NCBI GenBank assembly: GCA_964030785.1
Contig: OZ034972.1
Coordinates: 49,791,538 to 49,855,537 of the forward strand
Length of the DNA: 64,000 nt
Reading direction: 5' to 3'
From: Siderastrea siderea
Taxonomy: Eukaryota; Cnidaria; Anthozoa; Scleractinia; Rhizangiidae
The notes under the pieces were generated by a model, which did no database searches, was not told where the DNA came from, and worked only from the letters and a program-made list of their open reading frames with translations. Below are positions 45,092 through 56,277 of this stretch, piece after piece. Position numbers and translations under genes: made by a program. Within the stretch, counting starts at the first letter, position 1, and each line of letters begins with the position of its first letter.

Positions 45092-45395
45092 GTCAGGATG
45101 GCGTAGGGGTCATCATTCGCGCCTCCCACCTCTGCGACCCGGGTTCAATCCTGACCTGGTTCGTACGTGGGATGAGTTTCAGTCGATCTCAATCTGACTC
45201 CGAAGGTTTTTCTCCGGGTACTGCGGTTTTCCTGCCTCCTCAAAAATCGACTCCCAGCTAATTACATCTGGATGTGTGATGTTGTGCAACGAGATCATAC
45301 ATGGACCGTATAGCGGCTGCCAGAGGCGCCATGATATGCTTTCGGCCCGATCTCGTCGAGCTGCGTCCTTCGCAATTCAATCTTCGGACTGCAAG
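45092..45395 (+). mobile_element. tRNA-derived SINE (second family)
   Basis: Head GTCAGGATGGCGTAGGGG...GGGTTCAATCCTGAC: the outer seven bases pair exactly (GTCAGGA/TCCTGAC), with A- and B-box-like motifs, but it is only 64 nt and lacks a normal anticodon arm. The body includes TTTCTCCGGGTACTGCGGTT, a conserved SINE-core-like stretch. A head-less copy lies at about 53107-53310. The 3' end is approximate. Confidence 0.55.
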
Positions 45396-45639
45396 TAAAG
45401 ATGATTAGCACAGCAGATGTTTATTTGTTATTTTGTTTGTTTCTCTACGAATAGATAAATTTAAAGTAGGTACACGTACTTTCTTAAGGGTTAGACAATG
45501 TACGTTCGTGTCCAATAGGATATAGTGTCCCTCGCAAGATAGGAATACCACTCGCCCTGCGGTCCCGTGGCTTCTGTCTTTGTTCATTAACGTTGTATCC
45601 GATACAACACTCACGTCCATTGTGTAACCCTCACTGAAA

Positions 45640-46278
45640 CATCGTGCGTTCCGGTCACATGATTTGCTGTTTATAACCACGCAAATGTACATTACAAAAT
45701 TTGTGCATTACCACATGCGTCATTCCACGGTAGCTTTTGTCTTATCCATTCAAAATAATCGTTATATTTTGGAGGTTCTGTGTACTGGCATACAGTTTTC
45801 TGTCCGTTGACCTGCAAATTGAGGTGGAATTTACATTAAATAGCTAGAGAAACATTCAACTCGTAGCGGAACTCAAAGTCGCTCCAAGTCGCGAGATATT
45901 TCTGATCGATGACGCATTGACTATCGTGTAGTATCTCTTGCAGATATGAAAGGTTTTAAACTTTGGGCTGACAAAAAAAACGCTGAGGCAAGATTTCCAT
46001 AAAACCCTATATACTGGATTATGAATACTGTTTTCTGACTCATTGTTGTTTTGAAAAAAATGTGTATGAGTAACAGCATGAAAGCAGTTGAATGCATAAT
46101 TAATTATACGGAAATATTGTTATACAACCTGAGAAAACGTCATTTCTATTTGCATCGTAGTTTTGTTGCCGGAAGAAAACTGAAACGAGCTGAAGGAATT
46201 CATATCACTGCGCCGCTCAATCAAGGTTCAACCAAAACTCAGGAGAGAAGCTGAAGTGGTCTTGACTACATTTCCTAC
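45640..46278 (+). promoter_or_regulatory. Duplicated upstream block of the cysteine-rich family (copy 3), start codon lost
   Basis: Matches the other upstream blocks through the leader ACTCAGGAGAGAAG. The expected ATG (GGTCATGGCTGCAG in the copy at 51025) is TTG at 46262-46264 here, so the original initiation site is dead. Confidence 0.6.
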
Positions 46279-46454
46279 AATAGGCCATTTTCGAATTGTC
46301 TCGTGCCTCTTTTCTAAAGCGAGGCCTCGTGCAAAACCTTTCATATGAAAATGAGTTCTATCTGCATGTGAATTGAAACTCATTTTCATATGAAAGGCTA
46401 TGCACCAAGACTCGCTTTGAAAAAGAGGTACAAGCAACTCAGAAATGGCCTATT
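46279..46454. mobile_element. Inverted-repeat MITE replacing the 5' coding end
   Basis: AATAGGCCATTTTCGAATTG... and the complement of the right end match imperfectly for about 80 bp around TTTCATATGAAAATGAG palindromes. It sits between the dead start codon and the signal-peptide sequence GGTTTGGTTTTCATGCTCG. The same MITE is split in the duplicated copy (54331-54413 and 60306-60394). Confidence 0.65.
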
Positions 46455-46938
46455 CTAGGTTTGGTTTTCATGCTCGTAGCCTCTTTGCTTTTTTCTGTGA
46501 GCAAAAGTTACTGCACCTCACTGCAATGTATCATGCTCTTTTTTGATTTTTTCTACAGGAATAATTGTTGGCTCAGTGATTGGTGGGCTTTTCTTCATCA
46601 GTATAGTCATCTGCTGTATTGTCTTCGCTTGTCGACGACGCCAATCATCACCTGGCAGAGTCATAGCGGCCAACACTAGTACAGGGTTACCACAGCTTAA
46701 CCCACCCGACCCGTGTCAGGTGCCACCAGCCTTCCAACAAACCTACACATGCTATCCCCCACCCCAGCTTGAGCAGCAACAGACGCTTACACCGCCTCAA
46801 CCATACAACCCTGAAGCAACGGAAGTGAGTGAGCCGCCTCCTCCCTCTTACATTGAAGTAACACAAGGACGATCAGGGGGGGTCTACACCCCATCAGATC
46901 CGCTCCCATCGCCATCAGCTCCGCCGCCTGTGGATTGA
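46455..46938 (+). pseudogene. Cysteine-rich family remnant: signal peptide fragment plus intact membrane/PPxY exon
   Basis: The signal-peptide core is present (LVFMLVASLLFSVSKSYC), but cysteine repeats and splice donor are deleted, leaving a polypyrimidine tract and TTTTCTACAG acceptor near 46558. Exon 2 is open: IIVGSVIGGLFFISIVICCI membrane helix, RRR, then a tail with PPPPSYIEVTQGRSGGVY and stop at 46936-46938. With no start codon and no ectodomain it is probably inactive, but the open tail means exon 2 decayed late. Confidence 0.65.
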
Positions 46939-47675
46939 CACCAGAGCAGGAAGCGGGAGGACAGCAGGAGAGTTGCTAACAAAGCTAGCCTACCCTTAAG
47001 TGTAGTATATAACAGCAACACCGCCAACAACATACAAGCCACGGGTTGACAAATAAGAAAACAGTCTCCCTACCATTCATACGACAACAGTTGAGCAACT
47101 TGAGCGACTTGTCCCAAAGCAATTTGACCATTTTAGAAGAGGAGTTACACTGTACACCATTGACTGTTAGTATTTAAACTTTTGTTTGCATGGATGTTTG
47201 GACCATTCCATCTGCTATTTCCAAACTTCGGCAAAGAACTTTTAAATGTGCATTTTAAAAAGCTGAAGCAAAAAACAATCTCTATCGGTTATTATTTGGT
47301 GAAACAGGGGCAGAGTATTCCCCTTCGAGCCGGTGCATTTTAAAAGTTATACTGCATCCCAAAAAGAAAGAAGTTACCGAAACACTTTCTGATACTATAA
47401 ACGCAAAGGTCGTCAAGGAGTGTAATTCAGTTCTCCCGAAGCCGACCGTTGTGTGGTGCAGGGGCATTATGGGTAATGGATGGCAAAAGCAGTCAGAGAG
47501 ACCCAGGGAGAAATGGAAAGAAAAATGCTAGTTTCTGCTTAAGGGAAACTATGAAGTAGTGTGACGTCTGAGAAAGAAATCGGGAGTGGCTTCAGTTGTC
47601 GTGGGCACAATTAAGAAAATAAGTCGAAATAAGCACGTCACCGATCATTTAAAACAGGTGGATTAACAGAATGGC
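46939..47675. other. 3' flank of the gene remnant
   Basis: Nearly identical to 60865-61605 and partly to 51502-51650. The minus-strand ORF at 47282-47467 recurs at 61208-61393 only because the DNA is duplicated; no protein features. Confidence 0.6.
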
Positions 47676-48968
47676 AAACAACAGCAACAACAATAACAAG
47701 CTTTATTTGCATAACTATAGCAAAGTATTACAGTATTGCAAAAGCCACTTAAATTTAATTATTAATTATTTCATTAATAAAAATAACTAAAGAGATTACA
47801 ACTATTTCTTATTTTTAACCATTCAGAGAGTTAGCCATGTTAGTCATAATAGTCGTAGAAATGGGATTTTAAGTTCTATTTTAGAAAAGAACCTGTCTCT
47901 TATCGAAGAATAGCTTGGGAAATCTAGTAAAAAATGAGTTTCATCTTCAATTTTGTCACCGTTGCAGAGACTACATAACCTTTCATCGCGAGGTATTTTG
48001 TCGTATCTACCTGTTTCAATCCGAAGTTTGTGACTGCTAATTCTCAGTTTTACTAATGATTTTCTAGATGGGTTCTTTCTTGTTAGATCTAGGAAGGCAG
48101 AAGGGCTATAATTCTTTTTGAATGTGTAATAAAAACTAAGTTTTTGCGATTGTTGAAGGGTTTGGTTCCAATAAGAGATTTATTTCTTTTTCATGAGATC
48201 TACATATTGTTTGATTTTACCTTCATTCAATGAATTACAATTAAAGTCACAGAAATTATAATAGTCAGTCATTTTCATGAGACTAGAGTAAAAACTATTA
48301 TGACCGTTATAATGAAGGTCAATAGATATTTTTAAAGATTGTTTGACTATAAAGCTTTCTTCATTTTCTCGGAGGTAGTTTAACCCTTTGACTCCTGACT
48401 TCTTCAGTAATTTTCAACCATTATCGACATGCACACATAAAATTGCGAGCATAGTGTTTAATAGTAATTAAGTATCTTTTTATTTATATCAATGATCAAA
48501 GGGAATTTACCAAGTTCAGCTCTACATGCAATATTAAATGCCTTGTTATGAACTTCTGAGTAACGTTTACAGAGTTGTAAATAAGTTTTTTCAATTGCGG
48601 AGCTGTCCCACGACTTAAAATCTGATTTCACAAAAGCACCCCAAACTTCACTGTTGTAGGTTGAAATTGGTGAGATCATTGAGTCAAAATTTTTAAACGC
48701 AAGGTTTCAGTTTATTAAAATCAGTGTGCCGTCGTAGACCAAAGAAAGCATGAAGAGCTTTTTGTCGAAGGTGTTTAAGCGAGAGTGTAAAATATCCGGA
48801 AGATGAGACGCGAGTCCCTAGGTAGGTATAGTTTTGGACAATGTCTATTATTTCACTGCCTATGTGAAACACATAATCAACCAAGAACAGAGCTAAGATG
48901 GAGGGGACGGCAACGACGTATTTGAAATCCTCTTTAACGTTGAATCTAAAAGTGTTCCAGTGAATCAA
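47676..48968 (-). mobile_element. 5'-truncated LINE, longest copy in the window
   Basis: The minus strand encodes a LINE RT C-terminal region: NYTYLGTRVSSSGYFTLSLK, then ISPISTYNSEVWGAF, then the C-terminal domain, and a 3' end AATAAAGCTTGTTATTGTTG. The frame is broken several times (near 48690 and 48400, the latter by an insertion of about 90 bp). Related to 32384-33610. Confidence 0.75.
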
Positions 48969-50295
48969 TGTTAATAAGACTCCAAACTAAAATTGGTCAC
49001 ATCGTCAAGCTCGCATGTTTAGTGTTTTAAAAAAATCTATCGAGCCGTTCTTAAGATTTTCGCAAAAGCGCCCAAATTAAAAAATTACCAGAAAATTATT
49101 ACGCGAATGATCTTAGAAAAGCAAGTCGTTCTCGAGATCTCGAACACCAGTTTCAACAAAACTTTCTAGGCGTAAAATAGTAAGTAAAAGACACATTTTA
49201 ACAGTATTTACTACCCATTTCATCAAAGCGTTGATTATTTTTCGGTGCATTTACTATTACTAGGCAAAAACTAAGGTTTAAAATGTTTTGCGATTTACTT
49301 CAAAACAAACATACAGAATTTTTTTGTTCTTGCATTTTTTGTTTGCCATACACCACGGTTTAAGATGCTGGTATTTGCTTTTCGAAGCGAAATCTGGATC
49401 GTGCCAAATTTCAATTTTACTGTTTTCGAGGATTTCTGTTTATCGTTGTCATGGAAATATCGATTTTTACAAAATGTAAACCACGCTAAAGTTCAATCCA
49501 AAACCAACAAGTATTGCAAATTTCACGTTGATCTGATAAGGAGAAGACTGTCTAAGAGCCGATTCAAAAAGTTAGGTATGGTCCCAAAAAAACTGTATCG
49601 AAACACCTTAAATAACAGCAAAAATGGGACATATATAGTCTCAGTATATGCAAAGATACTAACAGTGTATCTAGAGGGGCCAGGTCAGGGTGATTAAGCC
49701 TTACCACAAGTCGAACTTCCCTCAGCCCGAGCCAAGCGAGAAAGGGATTTCCGAGCGACAAAAACGGCAAAACCAACACAGCGTATGGAGAACAAGAACT
49801 GCCTTATGTGAGGAAAATAAAATTGGAAAATGTACAGAACATATAGACACACTGAGGGGTATCCAACTGTTCCACCTATAACAAGTAATTTTAATGCTAC
49901 TTAGCTGACTTAGGGCATGTTTTGGTGGCCTAATCCGGAATAGTGGACAATAGACAGTTATCAGTTCCTTCTCAGTTTAGAACATCTTCCTTAGACTTAG
50001 TAATGTACCCACGATAACAAAATGAACAGAATGCGGTCGGAATGTTTTGGTTTACTCAGAATAGTTGGTATTCTGGATATTCCGCTATTCCTTAACCGGA
50101 ATAGAAGTAGCCAGGATATGGTCCAAACATACTGCACCTCTACACACATTGGTCTGAATAAGACCAATAAATATAGTAAATATGTAACTGCGTGTCACAT
50201 CAAAGATATGACTTATCAACAAGGTTCGACAAAGTGGGGCACTCTATTTGCGTCATCACTCGCAGAACTTATATTAGACTTCCCTCGGCCTAAAG
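48969..50295. other. Intergenic spacer
   Basis: No convincing gene. ORFs at 49288-49881 and 50022-50423 lack domains; the latter runs into the duplicated upstream block. Confidence 0.45.
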
Positions 50296-51024
50296 CGTGT
50301 CTAAAATATCGTGCGTTGCGGTCACATGATTTGCTCTTTAACCACGGAAACGTGTATAACCACATGCGTCATTCCAAAGTATCTTTTGTCTTATCCATTG
50401 AAAATAATCGTTATTTTTCGTAAGTTCTGCCAACTGGCATGCAGTTTTCTGCCAGATTAGCTGCAATTCAAAGGAGAACTTACATTAAATAGTTAGAGAG
50501 AATTTCATTAGATTCGAGTTTCATAAGCATACAAATTAGTCCACGAAGCGGAACTTAAAGTCAGCTCCAAGTCGCGAGATATTCAGATCGAAACATTCGC
50601 TATCGTCTGGTATCTCTTGAACATATGAACGGTTTTCAGGTTCTTCGCTGACAAATTAAAAAAAGAAACGCTAGGGCAAGATTTCCGTACTGTCCCTACA
50701 TTTCATTGTTAAATTTCAGTGTGTATGTGCCACTCGGCATATTAGAGGATGAGTGAGTGAGTGTAACGAGTAACAGTATGAAAGTAGTTGAATAGATAAT
50801 TAATTGTACGCAAATATTATTCAGTAGTCTTCCGTCACTGAGTCTGGAAAAAACCTAAGGAAACGCAATCTCTATTTACATCGTAGTTCGTGGGTCCAAC
50901 GACACGATAAGCTTTTTAGCTTAATCTTTGCCGGAAAAAATACTGAAACGAGCTGGAAGAACTCATATCATTGCACCGCTCATTCAAGGTTGAACCGAAA
51001 CTCAGGAGAAAAGCAAAAACGGTC
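50296..51024 (+). promoter_or_regulatory. Duplicated upstream block of the cysteine-rich family (copy 4)
   Basis: Contains CGTGCGTTGCGGTCACATGA, ACTGGCATGCAGTTTTCTGC, GGAAC.TAAAGTC.GCTCCAAG and the leader CTGAAACGAGCTGGAAGAAC...CTCAGGAGAAAAGC. It ends at an intact ATG at 51025. Confidence 0.65.
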
Positions 51025-51501
51025 ATGGCTGCAGTTTCTTCAATTCAAGGTTTGGTTTTCATGCTCGTGGCGTCTTCCCTTTTTGCAGTGAGCAATGCTA
51101 GTGTCGATGATAATTCTCCTTTTATAATTTTTGGCGTAGTGGCTGGTGGAAGTTTCTTATTCTTTATATGCATCTTCTGCTATTTCGCCCAACTTCAACA
51201 ACGCCACTTTAGGCGGTATTGGTCTGCTGGCAGATTCAGTGCGACCACGGTGGCCTACACTGGCACAAGTGTACCACAGCTTGGCCCACACAATTCTCAT
51301 CAGCGCCCACCAGCCTTCCAACAAACCTGCCCATGCCATCCTTCACCCCTGCCTGAGCAGCATCCGACATTTACACCACCTCCACCACACAACCCTGAAG
51401 CAACATTGCAACATTACATTGAAGTAACACAGGGAAGATCAGGGGGAGTCTATGCACCTCATGTCCCCGGTACATCACCATCAGCTCTGCCTATGGATTG
51501 A
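51025..51501 (+). CDS. Short family member: signal peptide, membrane helix and Pro-rich tail, no cysteine ectodomain (158 aa)
   Basis: Uninterrupted ORF from ATG (context GGTCATGG) to TGA. Residues 1-24 align with the family signal peptide (MAAVSSIQGLVFMLVASSLF); 33-55 form the membrane helix. The tail keeps the family spacing (RPPAFQQTCP, LPEQHPTFTPPPPHNPEA, IEVTQGRSGGVY). The cysteine repeats and intron are gone, with only about eight residues between signal peptide and helix, and the PPPPSY motif has become LQHY, so no PPxY remains. Either an intact decaying copy or a small membrane protein lacking both ligand-binding modules. The intact frame and leader favour possible expression; function unknown. 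Confidence 0.6.
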   Translation: MAAVSSIQGLVFMLVASSLFAVSNASVDDNSPFIIFGVVAGGSFLFFICIFCYFAQLQQRHFRRYWSAGRFSATTVAYTGTSVPQLGPHNSHQRPPAFQQTCPCHPSPLPEQHPTFTPPPPHNPEATLQHYIEVTQGRSGGVYAPHVPGTSPSALPMD

Positions 51502-53106
51502 CATCAGAACACGCAGCGGAGGACAGGAGGAGAGTTAATAACAAAGCTAGCCTACCCTCAAGTGCTAAATCCCTTCATAATATGAACAGCAACACCGCCT
51601 ACAATATGCAAGCCACGGGTTGACAAATAAGAAACAATCCCCCCTTAAGCAGTAGAGATACCCAGGGAGAAATAACAACAACACTTTATTTAGACAGAGT
51701 AAACTAGAATTACACAGCGTAATTTTCATCCAGGCCCTGCTAAAATAAAGAAAAATAAATAATAATAATAATCTAATACTAATGTTAGTTAAATACATGT
51801 CAATAAATAAATTCAATGTAAAGCATCCTTTTAAGTCATTTCGTTCCAGAACTAAACCGTATACAATAAGCTCATAACTGGAAAGTGAACTTTGCCAATA
51901 TTTCGCTTTTATTCAAAAACCTTCCTCAGTCGATCCTTAGGGCAACTGAGGAAATACAACAGAGTAACAATATAATAACGTTACAATCTCGACGCTTACG
52001 AGTAACGGCCGGAAATATGTTATTAATTACGAACTGAATTAAAACTCAGAAAATGTCATGTAAACGTTGTGAAATGCATGTAGTATGTAGGCTCTACTAC
52101 TAACGGGTTTAGAACTAGGTTTAATAACCATTAGAGCAGACTTAATGCAATGAGGAATCTTTCTTTGGAGGCCAGATCTAAAGAGGAGCTGAAGTACGAA
52201 CACATTTTTCTTGAAGAACACCCGGGGGTTAGATGATGCAGCCTGCGAGCAAGCTCTCTTGGGGATGGGGGCGCCCCCACCCCCGAGAGAGCTTGCTCGC
52301 AGGTATAGATGAAATGAGATCGATAAGGCACAGGTTAGAATTAGACTAAGGTATGTACTAGTCTGAAGATAGGGTATTAGATGTCTTTAAGGTTGGAGAA
52401 GGCCATCATTAGATAGTTCCTTTTGAACGGGGAAAGAGATGATGAGGTTTTAACATTATCCGGTAGCAAGAGAGGATAAAGGGGTAAGAGAGTTAATCTC
52501 CCATATAGGCCCTCTCCGCATCCTAATCCCTCTCAATTCAAGTTATTTTAAGATCTCCTCCGAGATCCGGTATCTCCTTGGTTCCATAAAATTACCGTGA
52601 AAGATATTTGAATTTAGCTTTTAAAATCACTCAAAACTAGAGAACTTAAGCGCAGACGTTTTTGGCCACGGACGTCAACCGAAAGTTGAATGTTTCCTTT
52701 TTTGTATTGTTTCTGCTCTTCACCAAAGGCTAATTTATAAAAACTCTTGCTTTGGTATCTGGTGGCTTGCCGTTATGGACGTGTCAGGCATCAGAATGGG
52801 TCAAAAGGAAAACGTTAAACTTCCGGTTGCCGTCCATGCGTGGCTCAAGAACGTCTGTGCCAGCCTAGTACCCAGGCGTTCTCTTCTCGCTCATACGACT
52901 TGGCGCGAAATTTCGTGATGTACTAGGCTGCGTATGTGCTTTTAGAGCTCCTTTTGAGTCTTGTTCGTCATAGCCTGAGAAAACAGCCGACGTTTCGCGA
53001 GGTCGCCACTTGAGCCCTCGCAAAACGACGTCTGAGTAACGAGCGCAGAAATTCCATACTGATGACGCGTCACTACCCAGATCTTGGTAGTGCTTCTGAT
53101 CTCAAT
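51502..53106. other. Spacer with a retroelement 3' end
   Basis: Family 3' flank to about 51660. From ~51665 a minus-strand LINE-type 3' end (CTAAATAAAGTGTTGTTGTT in reverse), then AT-rich DNA with an AAT microsatellite (~51757-51775). An inverted repeat at about 52240-52305 (CTGCGAGCAAGCTCTCTTGG / AGAGAGCTTGCTCGCAGG) surrounds a GC-rich loop. No genes recognised. Confidence 0.5.
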
Positions 53107-53506
53107 CGATCTCAATCTGACTCCAAAGGTTTTTCTCCGGGTACTGCGGTTTTCCTCCCTCCTCAAAAACCGATTCCCAGCTAATTACATCTGGATCATA
53201 CATGGACCGTATAGTGGCTGCCAGAGGCGCCATGATATGCTTTCGGCCCGATCTCGTCGAGCTGCGTCCTTAGCAATTCAGTCTTCGGACTGCAAGTAAA
53301 GATGATTAGCACAGCAGATGTTTGTTTGTTATTTTGTTTGTTTCTCTACGAATAACTTTAAAGTACTACACGTACTTTCTTAAGGGTTAGACAATGTACG
53401 TTCGTGTCCAATAGGATATAGTGTCCCTCGCAAGATAGGAATTAACCACTCGGCCTGCGGTCCCGTGGCTTCTGTCTTTGCTCGGAACCCTGTATCCGAT
53501 ACAACA

Positions 53507-54320
53507 CTCACGTCCATTGTGTAACCCTCACTGAAACATCGTGCGTTCCGGTCACATGATTTGCTGTTTATAATCACACAAATGTGCATTACAAAATTTG
53601 TGCATTACCACATGCGTCATTCCACGGTAGCTTTTGTCTTATCCATGCAAAATAATCGTTATATTTTGTAGGTTCTGTGTACTGGCATACAGTTTTCTGT
53701 CCGTTGACCTGCAAATTGAGGTGTAATTTACATTAAATAGCTAGAGAAAATTTCATTCAACTCGTACGTTACACAAGCATACAAACTAGTCCTGGAAGCG
53801 GAACTCAAAGTCGCTCCAAATCGCGAGATATTAGACTGCGAGTAGTCTCTAATTCTGGCGATGATGTGTATTTCGCCCGCCCCACAATCGCCATCGCCAA
53901 AATTAGAGACTACTCGCAGTCTACGAGATATTTCTGATCGATGACGCATTGACTATCGTGTAGTATCTCTTGCAGATATGAAAGGTTTTAAACTTTGGGC
54001 TGACAAAATGTTTTATGGCAAGATTTCCATAAAACCCTATATACTGGATTATGAATACTGTTTTCTGACTCATTGTTGTTTTGAAAAAATTGTGTATGAG
54101 TAACAGCATGAAAGCAGTTGAATGCATAATTAATTATACGGAAATATTGTTATGCTCTTAGAGCAGTTTGGCAAGAACCTGAGAAAACGTCATTTCTATT
54201 AGCATCGAATTTTTTTTTTTGCCGGAAGAAAACTGAAACGAGCTGAAAGAATTCATATCACTGCGCCGCTCAATCAAGGTTTAACCAAAACTCAGGAGAG
54301 AAGCAGAAGTGGTCCTGACT
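53507..54320 (+). promoter_or_regulatory. Duplicated upstream block of the cysteine-rich family (copy 5), start codon lost
   Basis: Near-identical to 45640-46278, with a 92-bp MITE inserted at 53832. The start position reads CTG (GTGGTCCTGACTACATT). The gene it once served resumes at 60395, 6 kb away. Confidence 0.6.
53832..53923. mobile_element. 92-bp hAT-type hairpin MITE
   Basis: TAGACTGCGAGTAGTCTCTA and its exact complement form the ends. The 8-bp duplication CGAGATAT lies at 53824-53831 and 53924-53931. The paralogues have uninterrupted GTCGCGAGATATTTCTGATC, a direct empty site. Confidence 0.88.
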
Positions 54321-54487
54321 ACATTTCCTACAATAGGCCATTTCCGAATTGTCTTGTGCCTCTTTTCCAAAGCGAGGCCTCGTGCAAAACCTTTCATATG
54401 AAAATGAGTTCTAAAAAATAAATGTAAAGAAGATCCTCGCAGTTAGTAATGCAACTTATGCAGTTGCGAAGAAAGCCTGAAAAAATC

Positions 54488-54559
54488 AGGCTTGCCGGGA
54501 TTCGAACCCTGACCTCTGCGATACCGGTGCAGCGCTCTAACCAATTGAGCTATCAAGCC
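54488..54559 (-). tRNA. tRNA-Thr(GGT)-like SINE head, unit 1
   Basis: Acceptor GGCTTG/CAAGCC pairs for 6 bp, the D-arm is GCTC/GAGC, and the anticodon arm CTGC/GCAG holds GGT at the anticodon position, with C rather than T at position 33. The T-arm has one mismatch, and one acceptor base (66) is missing. These defects argue for a Pol III promoter head, not a working tRNA. Identical heads at 54733-54804, 54978-55049, 55223-55294, 55468-55539 and 55713-55784. Confidence 0.5.
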
Positions 54560-55788
54560 AACTGGGAGCTGGTCATTAAATTGGTTCGTAATATACCCGG
54601 GAAAGATGAAGATAAAATTATGAATATATGAAATTCATATATTTGAACTGCGGAATGAAGAAATAAATGTAAAGAAGATCCTCGCAGTTAGTAATGCAAC
54701 TTATGCAGTTGCGAAGAAAGCCTGAAAAAATCAGGCTTGCCGGGATTCGAACCCTGACCTCTGCGATACCGGTGCAGCGCTCTAACCAATTGAGCTATCA
54801 AGCCAACTGGGAGCTGGTCATTAAATTGGTTCGTAATATACCCGGGAAAGATGAAGATAAAATTATGAATATATGAAATTCATATATTTGAACTGCGGAA
54901 TGAAGAAATAAATGTAAAGAAGATCCTCGCAGTTAGTAATGCAACTTATGCAGTTGCGAAGAAAGCCTGAAAAAATCAGGCTTGCCGGGATTCGAACCCT
55001 GACCTCTGCGATACCGGTGCAGCGCTCTAACCAATTGAGCTATCAAGCCAACTGGGAGCTGGTCATTAAATTGGTTCGTAATATACCCGGGAAAGATGAA
55101 GATAAAATTATGAATATATGAAATTCATATATTTGAACTGCGGAATGAAGAAATAAATGTAAAGAAGATCCTCGCAGTTAGTAATGCAACTTATGCAGTT
55201 GCGAAGAAAGCCTGAAAAAATCAGGCTTGCCGGGATTCGAACCCTGACCTCTGCGATACCGGTGCAGCGCTCTAACCAATTGAGCTATCAAGCCAACTGG
55301 GAGCTGGTCATTAAATTGGTTCGTAATATACCCGGGAAAGATGAAGATAAAATTATGAATATATGAAATTCATATATTTGAACTGCGGAATGAAGAAATA
55401 AATGTAAAGAAGATCCTCGCAGTTAGTAATGCAACTTATGCAGTTGCGAAGAAAGCCTGAAAAAATCAGGCTTGCCGGGATTCGAACCCTGACCTCTGCG
55501 ATACCGGTGCAGCGCTCTAACCAATTGAGCTATCAAGCCAACTGGGAGCTGGTCATTAAATTGGTTCGTAATATACCCGGGAAAGATGAAGATAAAATTA
55601 TGAATATATGAAATTCATATATTTGAACTGCGGAATGAAGAAATAAATGTAAAGAAGATCCTCGCAGTTAGTAATGCAACTTATGCAGTTGCGAAGAAAG
55701 CCTGAAAAAATCAGGCTTGCCGGGATTCGAACCCTGACCTCTGCGATACCGGTGCAGCGCTCTAACCAATTGAGCTATCAAGCCAACT

Positions 55789-55860
55789 GGCTTGATAGCT
55801 CAATTGGTTAGAGCGCTGCACCGGTATCGCAGAGGTCAGGGTTCGAATCCCGGCAAGCCT
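55789..55860 (+). tRNA. tRNA-Thr(GGT)-like SINE head, inverted unit
   Basis: Same 72-nt sequence as the six minus-strand heads, in opposite orientation and separated from the last of them by AACT. The two neighbouring units form a long near-perfect palindrome. Confidence 0.5.
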
Positions 55861-56277
55861 GATTTTTTCAGGCTTTCTTCGCAACTGCATAAGTTGCATT
55901 ACTAACTGCGAGGATCTTCTTTACATTTATTTCTTCATTCCGCAGTTCAAATATATGAATTTCATATATTCATAATTTTAAAATGAGTTCTATCTGCATG
56001 TGAATATTGAAACTCATTAACCGGCCGTCGCCATGGCGACCGCCGGTTTATAAAATGGACACGGTTTTTGGTGAAAGCAAGTTGGTTTAACATACGAAGA
56101 AAGTGCTGTAAAGCTTGTTGTACGGGTACTCAAGAGCGGTACTGTCTTATATAAGACGCATGCGCATGTTAGTCTTCTGAATGTTACCTTCCTATGTTTT
56201 TGTCTTTTAATTTACAGTATTTAAGATATGAACGGAGAAGGGTTGTTTAAGTTTGGGGTTTTTTGTACAGTACAGCC

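Larger units (their letters stand above)
45184..47765 (+). repeat. Large segmental duplication, compact copy
   Basis: Same order and near-identical sequence as 53107-62399: SINE body, upstream block, inverted-repeat MITE, exon 2 with PPxY tail, 3' flank and LINE 3' end. The length here is 2582 bp. Subtracting the four insertions and their duplications from the other copy leaves about 2639 bp. Confidence 0.85.
54414..55979. repeat. Tandem and inverted array of a tRNA-derived SINE
   Basis: Six minus-oriented heads in 245-bp units (about 5.6 units), apparently identical, followed head-to-head with a 4-bp spacer by one plus-oriented copy. The whole array is bracketed by AAAATGAGTTCTA (54401-54413 and 55980-55992). 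The paralogous empty site near 46362 reads straight through that sequence into TCTGCATGTGAAT. Each unit has an A box (TAGCTCAATTGG), B box (GGTTCGAATCC), a TGATTTTTTCAGGC hairpin and an AT-rich tail. The repeated 60-aa ORFs are translations of the unit. Confidence 0.88.

Noticed and set aside
47282..47467. 61-aa minus ORF conserved at 61208-61393
   Set aside because: Conservation is explained by the recent DNA duplication; no coding signature.
49288..50423. Series of 60-133-aa ORFs
   Set aside because: No domain or paralogue; the last overlaps the duplicated upstream block, which is noncoding in the other copies.
51025..51501. Extending the coding start upstream to 50971
   Set aside because: No ATG there, and the leader alignment with the other copies places the start at the ATG at 51025.
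54449..55611. Five identical 60-aa ORFs as a tandem gene family
   Set aside because: They are translations across the SINE unit, including the antisense of its tRNA-like head; no protein features and no independent start context.
54414..55979. CRISPR-like or functional tRNA gene cluster
   Set aside because: Units are identical over 245 bp with no spacers, so it is not a CRISPR. The tRNA head lacks one acceptor base, has C at position 33 and a T-stem mismatch, and a dispersed diverged copy exists at 6455.
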